Of a stretch of DNA of 64,000 nucleotides, positions 22,496 through 33,200 are shown piece by piece. Location of the stretch: NCBI GenBank assembly GCA_023374045.1, contig CM041776.1:478257375-478321374 (forward strand), read 5' to 3'. The stretch is from Limonium bicolor (lineage: Eukaryota > Streptophyta > Magnoliopsida > Caryophyllales > Plumbaginaceae). Each line of letters starts with the position of its first letter. Within the stretch, counting starts at the first letter, position 1. A model generated the notes under the pieces. That model searched no databases. It had not been told where the DNA came from and saw only the letters and a program-made list of their open reading frames with translations. The position numbers were made by a program, and so were the translations under genes.

Positions 22496-22780
22496 ATGGC
22501 TTCAAGAATCAGCTCCCGCATCAATGTTCGTGCAACAAATAAAGAAACATCGGCAATGGTGGTTTCAAGTGGGACAGCCAATAAACCTTTAACAAACGAG
22601 TTTGAGGGAGATGGAACTCGTCATGCTACAAGGGATGATAGAAGCATCCCAACAAGACAAGTTGTTCTAGCTTTAGATGCTGTTAAAATTTCTGACGTAG
22701 TTAAGGAACATTGCAACAAGCACTTTGAAGTTGGGCTTACAAGTAAAACCACTGTTCAGACAACAAGCAAGGCGAAATAA
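22496..22780 (+). CDS. Open reading frame (94 aa), unknown
   Basis: A polar frame starting MASRISSRINVRATNKE and rich in Thr, Ser and Lys. No domain, membrane segment or signal peptide is evident. It lies upstream of and convergent with the Harbinger transposase remnant. It may be part of the second Harbinger gene or may be spurious. Confidence 0.2.
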   Translation: MASRISSRINVRATNKETSAMVVSSGTANKPLTNEFEGDGTRHATRDDRSIPTRQVVLALDAVKISDVVKEHCNKHFEVGLTSKTTVQTTSKAK

Positions 22781-23454
22781 CCAACAAACATCTACTATGA
22801 TTACCAACGAGTACAACACTGATTACAGCTCTTGCGATTCTCAGATTATATGATAATAGAACCACCTGCTGAAGAATATAGCTCTGATTACAGTTCTGGT
22901 GATAATCCAGATTATATTATACTAGATTTGATTAACCAACTACAATTGCTAATGGGTCCTTAATCACCCTCGTTCTTTCCCCTTTGTTGTTTATTTTAGT
23001 CTGCCTTAGCAGTAGATTGTAATTATCTTCTCGTTAAGTGATATTGTTGTTCAAAAACCAGATGTACTAGATAATGTGTTGTTCCTGAATAAAATCAATA
23101 TCATTCGCACCTTGTGCTGCCAAGTTTGTTTGTTGTTGTAGGTCCATTGTTGCAAAATACACATAGAACCATCCTCATAATATCAAAAACTCAAAAGAAA
23201 TCGTGATGATCTACACACATAAGAAAATGTAGCAGAAACACCCGTTCATCAACAAATATCAGTTACAGCACCTCAATGTTTCAGTTTGTTTTGAAGAATA
23301 GAAACATTAATGCGGCATCCCTCTTCTCTGCTCATCAGTTTGCATAGTGATTTTTTTAAAAGTTTAATCATCTCTTGAGATTCATTTGACTTGCAGAACT
23401 ACTACTCTACTAATCTATTTAAGGAGGACACACCTACTTCCTCTTCGTCTCTTG

Positions 23455-24976
23455 CCGTGGTACAAAGTGCGGTGCTGCGTCAATTAGACTAAAACATGGT
23501 TCTCCAAATTTGCTCATTCTTGTAAAGTTGTGAAGTGCGAAGCAGGTGTTAACAATCTGTATTTGTTTCAAGCGGATAACTTGGAACCTTCAACAGAATT
23601 TGCCAATGAGCCTTGAGAACTCCGAATGATCTTTCAATGGCAGATCGAAGCGGTGAATGACATTTGTTGAAGACTTCTTTACTCCCTGTTGGGTTATCTG
23701 TGTGAAATTCTACTTGATGATATCTTACCTTTGTGTAAGGTGTCATAAAACCTTCTCGGTCGGGATATCCTTTATCACTAAGGTAATACTTACTTGCCAA
23801 ACCATTGTGTCAAAAGAACAATTTTCGATGATAACTTCAACAGCTAAATCAAACTATACTATTAAGGGTCATAAAGAACAAGTTACACTTGGGGGTGGTT
23901 TTGGGAAACACTGGAAGACCTCATTCACAACGTTCAAATACACTCTAGTGTCGTGCGCTTATCCCTCCCAACCTGCACAAACAAAATAAATAGTAGATCA
24001 AAATCTCACACAGCAAGGAAGTTTACACTAGTAACCCCTTTCTATTATAAATCGTATTCTATCCTTCTCTGGAATGGTAAGTTCAACATGGAAGCCATCT
24101 AGAGCACCGACGCAGTTCTACACAGCAATAAGTGTGTTTGTCAGTAATGGTAACTAACATGAATATGAGTTACATTAGTAACATATTATCTTGAAATAAG
24201 GGAAATACTTTGAGTTCTTATCGATTTGTGTAGATGTTGAACGAAATAAAGGATCTCTATGGTTAACGAAGTCCTTCCCTAGACGACCAAGATCTTGAAG
24301 AATGTCACCGAAGCCATCTAGAGCACCAATGCAGTCTGCAACAATAAGTGTGTTTGTCAGTAATGGAAACTAACCTGAATATGAGTTACATTCCTATATA
24401 TCCTTTTAAAAAATAGTAACATATTACCTTGAAATAAGGGAAATACTTGAGTTCTTAGCCATTTTTGTGCAGGTGTAGAACAAAATAAAGGATCTCTACG
24501 GTTAACGAAGTCCTTCTCTAGACAACCAACAGCTTGAAGAATGTCACCGAAGTGTTCAGACACAGATGACCCAGAATGTTGAAATCTCTTCATGGTATCC
24601 CTGTTTGCGCATCGATGGCTCAACATGAGCAAGAACCATGCTACCCTTTCTTTTACATATAACTTATGCTCTAGAAAATTACACAACATCGGAAAGTGTC
24701 TTTGTTCATCCTAAGTGCATTAAAATATCGCACTAAATGTCCATTAAGAATTCATCTACCCAATCCTTACCCACAGCTTGGATGTGTGCATTGACTCCTT
24801 GTTGGAACATTCAAGTGAGAGGTCATGACTTGTATGTATGCAAGCGTATGCTTCTCAAGTTGAATGATGTTCATGCAAATTGCCTGACATAGTTCTCTAA
24901 GTTTTTGTGGGTAATCACTAACAACCTCTAGAATCCTATTCAGCTGTGCACTTGACAATCTAACCACGATATACAA
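23455..24976 (-). pseudogene. PIF/Harbinger transposase remnant
   Basis: Pieces of a DDE transposase of the PIF/Harbinger group are in order on the minus strand. The N-terminal helical part (24357-24689) includes VSEHFGDILQAVGCLEKDFV. A GALDGFH segment near 24100 carries the first catalytic Asp. WEG, an in-frame stop, then AHDTRVY near 23950 carries the second Asp. KYYLSDKGYP to IERSFGVLK (23549-23800) includes the catalytic Glu. A frame change is followed by VNTCFALHNF near 23520. A roughly 210-bp segment is duplicated in tandem (24121-24315 and 24339-24555). Stops, frame changes and the duplication show it is inactive. Some gaps may be introns. Confidence 0.85.
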
Positions 24977-25395
24977 TGAAATATGTAAGTGTTATAACTA
25001 ACATTAAAAACTAGTGATTGTACATGTCAATTGAAACATAATATTTAAATATACTAATTACATTTATTAAAGCAAAGTACATATACTATGTCCTAGTTAC
25101 TACATGATTACTTTCATTTATGTAACATTAATACAAACATACGTCAACATATATCTTCCCACACAACATGTGAATAACTATTAAGCCCACAATAGTTCAA
25201 TCGTGCTTCATCCTCACAACATCAACTATCAAATCGTCAGGCAGATTCTCAAATAATCTCTATAATCATAACTTCTATCATTGTTGTAGCAAACCTAAAA
25301 TTTTCCTCGCTGAAATCTTTATTTCACGTAACTTTTTCACTGCCATATTTGTCATCTTGCGTTCTCTTGACAACATTTGCTTGTAATCTAGCTTC
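24977..25395. other. Unassigned stretch right of the Harbinger remnant
   Basis: AT-rich with no supported gene. A short Lys/Arg-rich minus-strand frame near 25290-25400 is too short to assign. Confidence 0.4.
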
Positions 25396-25644
25396 TTACT
25401 AGGGGTGAGAATTCCGTTCCGGTTATTCGTTTATAACCGAGAACCGAAATTATTTTGGTTTGTTTAACTAAAATTTTAACCTTTTTTTAAAAATCTGTTA
25501 TTTGAGTAGAACCGAAATATTATTCAGTTCGGTTTTCGGTTCCAGGGTTGGGTGATTCGGTTTACCCTACAAAATGAATTACATATATGAAAAATATTGG
25601 TTAATTCGATTCTTTTTTGTAGTTCGGTTCCTTTTTATAATTAA
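25396..25644. repeat. GGTTCGG/ACCGAA-rich repeat, possibly part of a hAT-like element
   Basis: The stretch opens TAGGGGTGAGAATTCCG and is rich in ACCGAA and TTCGGTT words. Such sequence occurs at the ends of some plant hAT-type elements. No second end or transposase is visible, so the assignment is tentative. Confidence 0.3.
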
Positions 25645-26667
25645 GACGGGGTTAAACGAGACCCGTATATAACTTAAGGTATACGAGGGGTATACCCGTA
25701 ATTTAATAAGAATAGGAGAAATCAATACTTAAAGTATTTTAAAAAAATACAAGTTATAGGGAAAAAGAAATAAATACGATGATATGGAGTATCATACGGA
25801 CGTATACGAAAAATGTTGGTATACATGAATAGTACTCGTATACGTGAATAGTACCCGTATACATGAATAGTACTCGTATACGTGAATAGTATCCGTATAC
25901 ATGAATAGGAAATACGTATACATGAACAGAAAAATACGAGACGTGTATGTGAATAGTGAAATACAGTGAATAGTAAATACAAGGCCGTATAAATTAATAG
26001 TAAATACGAGACCGTATAAATGAATAGTGAAATATGGATGAATAGTGAAAAAGACGAAAACCTAACAACAAGGTCCGTATAAGTCTAAAGTTGCTAACTG
26101 TGCAACTAAGTAACTGCTAACGACGTTAGTATGTTAATGAATTTGAATGAGCTTGGAAAACGCTCCTAAATGAACGAACCCGTTTAATGGTAAACTATTA
26201 TACCCGGGTTAACCTAGAAAGAGGTTTAAGTTGAAAGAGAACCAAACTAGTTCTAAAACACAGGATACTATTACTAGTTCTGGTTACAGATCTAGATAGT
26301 CAAAGGCGTTCAGCGGATTAGGCGAACGTGGTATTAAGAGCTAGCCAATCTCCGGTGTACGGTATGAGATTCTTGTAGCTTGCTTGCTAACGGGGTTTAC
26401 CTCGGTTTGTGTGCTATGTGTTATTGTGATACGACCAAATGATATTAAGCATGAAACCGATCTACTGTATTGTTATTGTGTGTCCATTGCACACTAACAC
26501 GACTTGATTTAGAGCTTGTTCATTAACTATGTTTAGTAACAATCGTATAAGGTTATAAGTACTCCCCGTTGTTAGTTGGTTAATACTGAGAGAGGTTTAA
26601 CTAACAAATTGTCATTGAGACTTCAACTAACAGGAACTTGGGGGGAGAGGAATCCGGGACTGACTCC
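25645..26667 (+). mobile_element. LTR-9, left part (Tekay/Del-like LTR)
   Basis: Family landmarks are present: CCGGTGTACGGTATGAG near 26353, GCTTGCTAACGGGGTTTACCTCGG (hairpin CGGGG-TTTA-CCTCG at 26393-26406), AAGCATGAAACCG and AACTAACAGGAACTTGG. The left boundary is unclear because the usual TGAAATACC start is missing. The LTR is split by Ele-10 at 26667 and resumes at 43714. Confidence 0.75.
25800..26040 (+). repeat. Tandem TGAATAGT/GTATAC repeat in LTR-9
   Basis: A repeat of about 20-40 bp built from GTATAC(A/G)TGAATAGTA and ending in CCGTATA or CGTATAC. It lies about 320 bp before the GGTGTACGGTAT landmark, the same position at which the other plus-strand LTRs carry the GACCGACC- or GTCCGAAC-type array. 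Confidence 0.75.
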
Positions 26668-28999
26668 TGTAACACCCCACTCGATAACCCGTACTAATCA
26701 CTCTCGTATAATCACTCACGTAGCGTAATTAGAGACGTCTCACAGCGGAAGTTAAACTACATTAATCCTCACTTGGGTGTCACATGCCATTACTCGCCCA
26801 TGCGAGTAAAGAAGCATAACCGTAATCTAACAATGAACAACAACAACTAACCGCAGTGATGAGCGAGATATTTATTACATTATCCTATATACAAACCAAT
26901 ACCTATGACAAGTCAGCATTTAAAGAGTTCCCAGAATTTCAACGTGCTAACCGATTTAATATTAAACATGCGATAATAAAAGTCGAGGTAGTCTACCCAT
27001 ATTCCCGCACTCCGGCTTCACGTCCCGATCCACAACCTGAAATGGGTTGGCCCCAAAAGGGGCTCAGCAAACTATATGCTGGTATGCTAAAGTGTAATCC
27101 TAGACCCTTTAGGTCACTTAGGTCAATTAGCCGTCTGAACATGAGGTTGATTACATGCTGGTTCATTTTGCAGTTTATATACAGCAGTAAATAACATGCA
27201 TAAGCATACAGTAATCCATCAAGGTGACAATCCATACATTACATACAATCCACGACATACCAGATACCATGTTCCATAAACAGTCATACAATATACAGTA
27301 AACATTCATACAAACGCGTAGTTACTTCCATCGAGATGTTAGTAGTTTTTCCTTTAAATTATGTTAATCACCATTTAGTCTTACTCTCAATACCATTGGG
27401 CGTCATGTTAGGACAACCCGGAAATAACCTTACTGGACAGTAGTCCTCCCGTACACACGAAGTGCTCATTGCCAAGGATCACTCGATCCCGGGGCTTCCA
27501 CTTGCCTAATAAAGGCGTCCATGAATGGCCGAAGCCGTGTGCCAAAGTCGGCACCCTGGTCCAACAGTCTATCTAGGCCCGTCGGAATATAGAGGGAGTC
27601 GGTCCGATACGGACGTTATACTCCGGTGATCACCAATGCGCAACCAACTAGTCGAAACTAATTGGATTCCCATACCATTTACCATAACCAACACTCTCCA
27701 ATGTATGATTAATCCTTAATCAACTACCCTAAGTAAATACTTAGGTTTTGAAGAAATCTTTACCATTATTACCTTTGAAGTCTTATGTACTTCCCTAGAC
27801 ATAGTCTAGGTTAAAGTCATGTTCGAGTATCAAGATCTAGAGACTGGGGATCCCGAGTCTCATTCCTAAGTGTTTTACTTAGGTCAGTTAGGGATAAAGT
27901 TCCCGAATATTAGTATTCCAACCGCATAAACAATCATAGTAATATTGTCCGAAGACATCGCGCACAATACTAAACGCTTACCAACCTTATAAATATTCCA
28001 CACAATCATGCATAGCAAACATATCGCTCTTGTCACATAGTCAATCAATACCCGAACCGAGGCTTCCCTCAGAGGTTCAGACCACACAATGAACATACCG
28101 TACACCGTCGACGCTCGCGTAACAACCCCCGCGTAGTCTCTAGCGCTCCCAAGACTCGTGTCTACCAACTCGTACCTCTGGTACATATGTTGTTCTAATA
28201 TTAGCATATACAATTCAAACTCACTTAATCACCCAAGGTCCAACCCTTAATTTCATCCCGTAGCTAACCCTTAGTTGATCTGTTGTTCAACTTGATATTT
28301 GTCAATCTTAGGGATTTATATTCCAACCACTCGTTATATCCTACGGGTATGTAATAATTGCTACGGTAATAATATTTATTACATGGAAGTTACATTTGTA
28401 ATTGTCGAGATGCACATGCATGCGGAAATATCATTTACGTGCGCGCATACTTGTTGCCTAACCATTTCGTTATACGAGATAATTTACATAGCTATAATTA
28501 CGAACATGTGTTGACATTTATATATACACCAAGGTACGTATATGTTATAATTGTTGTTATACTTTATTGCTTACGCACTTTTCACGCGCATATAAAATGC
28601 TATGTACTTGTATGTGCGCATAACGCAGTCGTCGTAATATTAACGTTCTACAAGTAATTGTATAACCCCTTTTATGTGATTTGTTAAACGCATTGTAAAT
28701 TCCCATCCTATGAATTATAGAGTTCCTCTTAAAAAGTTTCCAACCTTACAATATACTTCCACAAATTTTCTAACTTACCCCCTCATGTTATGTAATGTTT
28801 ATAATGCACATTTATTCCTTAATAACTTCCTTATAAAATTTATCCTCTCATACTTCAACATTATGTCAAATTATACTATCCCAACCTTATTATATTTCGG
28901 TCCACATATTAATCAAATCAGCCCACACATTTTCGGCAACTGCAACATTTACCCCTTTCACTTTGATTATTTTTAAAATCAACCCATATATTATAACCA

Positions 29000-29900
29000 C
29001 TATATTTATATCCTTATTAGTTCATAATATAAGGTTTTCAAACATTATCATACACAAGTGTTATGTATACAATTCCGAACAGCACCTACTGTTTTCGGAA
29101 ATCCCTATATCATTCCCACATGTTTTGATTATTTACAAAAATATCTCATACATTATACTTGTTACATTATTAACCTTATTAACTTATAACCTAAGGTATT
29201 TAAACCTTATAATATACATGTGCACATATAAATATTATTATTGAACAGTCCCGACATGTTACCCAAATTTATTTATCCACCCATATATTTCTTTTATTTG
29301 CACTATAACCCCTTTGTTTGCAACCTTTAATTTTAATACTTAAAACTTTATAATATACACCTTAATTATTTTAAATACCAAAACTAACCCAATGTTTTCC
29401 CTCAATTCCAAACAGTCCCCTCTGTTCGATTTACACACCTTAACCTTTATCTTTCATTATTTACATTTTGGCCCATATTTATGTTATAAGCTTACAATTT
29501 AATTCCACAACTTTATACTATACACATTGGTTTATTTAATTCCAAAAGCCCACCAATATTTTCCCCAAATTTCCGAACAGCCCCAAAGGTTGTTCTAATT
29601 CCCATTTCCACCCAAAGTTTCGGTTATTCACTGAGTAGCCCATAAGTTTTATAAAATGTTACATGTTAATACTTATACTGTATGTTATATTCCTTAATTA
29701 ATTAATCCATCAAAACTAGCCCAAAAATTATATATTTTTTTTCTTTTTAAATTTCCAAATAGACCCTTAGGGTCTTAATATTTATTCTCCAACACCCATA
29801 ATTTTTGTTAATTACATAAACACCCCTTTTCTTTTTATAAATGTCATTTTGACTTAATACTTCTTTGAATACTCAAAATAATTATTCTTATCATTTTAAT
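29000..29900 (-). repeat. Degenerate array with a period of about 166 bp in the Ele-10 LTR
   Basis: A recurring (G/A)AACAG landmark lies at about 29078, 29243, 29411 and 29575, spacings of 164-168 bp, with a changed copy near 29757. Most copies are small dyads, such as AACAG-TCCCCT-CTGTT and AGACCC-TTA-GGGTCT. The sequence between is AT-rich and only loosely similar. It is duplicated in the other LTR near 40320-41010. Confidence 0.6.
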
Positions 29901-30984
29901 TTGGTCAAACCTCACTTGTGGTCAAGGTTGACTACTTAAATTATCCTCTTGACCAGATTTGTTAATATTTACTAAAATACTCCAAGAACCGTACTAGTTT
30001 CACAATTAACCCCTAATTTCATAAAATTCATATTTTATATTTATAAACTTCCTAAAATCAACCCTCCTCGGTTTTGAATGTACTTGGTGCCCTATATTTC
30101 TTTTATTTATGTTTTGACCCCATATGCAATTCATTTATTCACTAAAATTTTTTATAAGGTTTTAAATTCATTTAAACCATTTTATAACTTGTAAGTATAC
30201 CAACCTTTCTCTAATATATTCCTAGATGGTTATATGTACTAGTATTATTATTTTGCACCAGGATTTTATACAACTTTCTAGATCCACTTATAAATTCAAT
30301 AATAATTATTTAAGGCTCGAAATACCCATAATAACATAGCATAATTACAAGGCTTTAAAAATAGCATAATAATACTTTTAAATGGCTTTAAAATGTCCTC
30401 AAAATCATGTAATGGCAACAAAATTTACAATTAACTTCGCTAGATCATTCTCTCCCTCTTTTTTTTTTACTTATAATACTAAACTTAAATTAATTATTTA
30501 ACCATTAATTTTTCTACACGTTTTTAGGATTTAGATAGTATACATATAAGCAACTACCCTCACGGTTTGTACAATTCTAATTAATTTCCTTAAACTATTT
30601 TCATCTATTAGTAATTCATACAATAATAGACCATTAGTAAAAACCTCAGTATTCAAATACTTAACCCTTGATTTCCTCCATATATTTAGGATCTAACAGC
30701 CTATATACATACACATGCTCTCGGCTACCATTCCATTTCACCAAGTGATAATTTTAAAAAAAATATTAACATAGGATTTAGGAGCCTTACCTTATTTAAT
30801 CACAAGGAAATTCTCCCAACTCTTGTACCTCCTTCACGGCACTATTTAAAACAGCCTTGAATTAGTAATTTAATTTTAATTAATTTTTTTGTTCAAGAAT
30901 TCAAGCTTAATCATGCACATAACTCTTACGTTTAGGCTTTTACCTTTTAAGGTTTGTTATCAGCCAAATACAGGGTCATTTTCT

Positions 30985-31450
30985 TCTCGCCAGGTTGGGA
31001 AGCAAAATTACCGTGAAGAAAGGAATGCAGTGCAGAGCTTATATGTTGTTTCCCTTGTTCGCCAGCCAGGTTGCAAAGTTACCGTCGGTGAGAGATTGGA
31101 GAAAGCAGTGGGAGCTGCTGCTCCTTGTTTGCTAGATTTGGATACTAATTACCGTGAAGAGAAGATGATGAGAAGAGGGGTGTATCCTTGCTCCTTGTTG
31201 CTAGATTGGGTTGCGGATTACCGTGAGTATGGAGGGAACAAACATGACAGTGGAGCAAGTATCTTCAATGTTCAACAGGTTGGCTTGCAAAAAGAAAATA
31301 ACAATCAGAAAGAATGAAGAGAATGCAGGGGTGTATGTTCCTTGTTTGTTCGTGAGGGAGAGAATGAAAAGGGACTCCAAAGTTGTGTACTCCTTTGCCA
31401 CAGGGTTGCAAAACCACCGACAAGAGAATGAAGGGAGTTGTCGTAAGAAG
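30985..31450 (-). repeat. Imperfect tandem repeat of about 70 bp in the Ele-10 3' LTR
   Basis: The landmark GGTTG...AAATTACCGT recurs, with ACCGT near 31010, 31081, 31151 and 31220 (69-71 bp apart); later copies are weaker (near 31276 and 31417). The corresponding block in the 5' LTR is 42225-42685. Confidence 0.7.
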
Positions 31451-32478
31451 TAGAAAGGCTGGAGCTGCGCCAGTTTGTTGTCGATGGGCTTCTCTGCTGC
31501 TGTTATGGTGATAAAACAAGAAGGAAAGGGTTTGTTCTTATTTATTAGCTTGTCCTTGCTTGCTGGTTTTGAACCGAGAAAGGGAGCTTAAAGTGATGTT
31601 GTTTCCATAGGTAGATGATGAGAAGCGGCAGTAGTAGTCATTTTTTTTTGTTGCTCCCCACTGCTGCTGTTGCTGTTCGAGATTGAGCAGGAAAGGAGAT
31701 TTGCTGGTGTAAAAGAAGAAGAAGAGAGGCTACTGAAATGACTATGTTTAGCTAGAGTCCAGAAGGCATGGGATAAAGGGAAAGAGATGATGGATGGGCT
31801 GCTGCTGTTGTACGGAGAAACAGAGAAGATAGACAGGCTTGTTGGCTTGAGAAGAAAGGGAGTGGCGTGTAAGATAGCAGGAAAATATGGTAGGATGTCG
31901 CTTCAGAAGGGAAAGGAATGGGGTTGATTTGTACTTTGTTCATTTTTTTTTTTAGTTTATATTTCCCTTTTCACGTATTTATTTATGTGATAGTTTATAT
32001 TTCTGAATTTGCTTTTGTTTCCTTTTTTTTTGCAGGTGGTCGGCTACAATTAAATTGGAGGGAGTTTTGAAAATTTTCCTCCTTTAGCTAATATTATGAA
32101 ATTTAATTGTACATATATATATATATATACATATAACTATGTTAATGTATTACTTTGTAGTATTATTATTTTTTTTTTTAAAGTGTATATCCATGAGTAT
32201 ATATTGTATTTATACTTTGTCATTTATTATATTTATACTTGTCTAAACTATATAATGTATTTGCATAATTTATAGAATGATATTAATGGTGTTTAGCACA
32301 TGTACTAATATGTTACATGTGATGTCCTTAATAATATTTTCTCTTTGATTAGAGATTTCATATATATCTAATCTCCATTTTGGACTATATATTTATACCA
32401 TATTATTTGTAGTAATTTTTGCCCATGATTTAATTTAATCCTTATTAATTAAGGAAATAAATCTTCGAGATATTTCAG

Positions 32479-32490
32479 TCTACCCCCCTT
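32479..32490 (-). promoter_or_regulatory. Ele-10 polypurine tract
   Basis: The complement reads AAGGGGGGTAGA next to the 3' LTR, identical to the tract of Ele-12. A second identical copy lies at 32894-32905, shortly after the chromodomain remnant. Confidence 0.85.
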
Positions 32491-32941
32491 AAAAGGACTT
32501 CGTCCCGAAGTCGTCTAAATTGAATGTGTACCTAACTACCCAATGAATCTCAAGGTTCCAATTCATCTAGTCCTATATGTTCTAAATTTCCAACACTTTC
32601 CTGAAGTGTAATCCATTTCATTCAACCACTAGTCTTCCAATCCAAACCAACCACATATTTCCCAATCCAAAGCAACACATATATATCACAAGTCCCGAAG
32701 GACATCCATGCATAATAATTCAAGTGCTCTAGGCACAACATATCACAAAACACATCTAAAGTGCTTAAAACACATCCACCTAATCAAATACATCTCAAGT
32801 GCTTAACGCACAAATATACAACAACCACCACGCAAATGCTTAAAGCACATACATACCACCAAAATAACATATAATGGCTAATATGCCAAGGGCTCTACCC
32901 CCCTTAAAAAGGGTTACGCCCCGTGACCCCCAAAGTATCAC

Positions 32942-33200
32942 GCAGCCGCTATGAGAAAAGCGCCGGATACTTGGCTCTCATGGGGTTCTCCAACTCCCAT
33001 GTGGCCTTTTTGCCTCATGGTTCGACCAACGGACTTTGAACCTTTTTAATGGTCTTGTTCTTGGTCTTCCTCGTTTCCATATTTGAAACTTCAGAGTGGA
33101 GTCTTCGCATATCTGAGAGACGGGTCGATCTCTCGTCACTCTCGGTTCTAAAGGCAAAATGCGAAAGGTGGGGCGCGTATTTTCAGCCAAAGGCGTAGAA
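32942..33200 (-). pseudogene. Ele-10 pol C-terminus: chromodomain remnant
   Basis: Minus-strand pieces read KRFKVRWSNHEAK and, in a neighbouring frame, ATWELENPMRAKYPALF, the end of a chromovirus integrase chromodomain. The counterpart in Ele-12 is 56629-56838. The two pieces are in different frames, so it is broken. Integrase upstream of it (to the right) is barely readable. Confidence 0.7.

Larger units (their letters stand above)
21525..23454. other. Unassigned region between Reina-7 and the Harbinger remnant
   Basis: Two modest plus-strand frames are listed separately. A short imperfect duplication (GATTACAGCTCT... / GATTACAGTTCT...) lies at about 22820-22915. Nothing else is recognisable. 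The stretch could be the remaining part of a Harbinger element, whose second gene usually encodes a Myb-like protein, but I see no Myb motif. Confidence 0.4.
26668..32477 (-). repeat. Ele-10 3' LTR (5810 bp)
   Basis: It runs from TGTAACACCCC to GATATTTCA, the complement of TGAAATATC...GGGGTGTTACA. Hairpins matching the family block are at 27050-27063 (GCCCC-AAAA-GGGGC) and 27065-27081 (CAGCA...TGCTG), with CAG|GT on the minus strand at 27035-27038. It also holds a degenerate array with a 164-168-bp period (about 29000-29900) and a roughly 70-bp repeat (30985-31450). A TA microsatellite lies near 32120. None of the reading frames has a recognisable domain. Confidence 0.92.

Noticed and set aside
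25396..25644. Definite hAT transposon call
   Set aside because: Only one terminus-like motif and a compositional signature; no second end, 8-bp duplication or transposase.
28299..29244. Plus-strand frames of 70-93 codons repeated at 39543-40573
   Set aside because: They are duplicated because they lie in the two LTRs of Ele-10. They are antisense to the element and have no recognisable motif.
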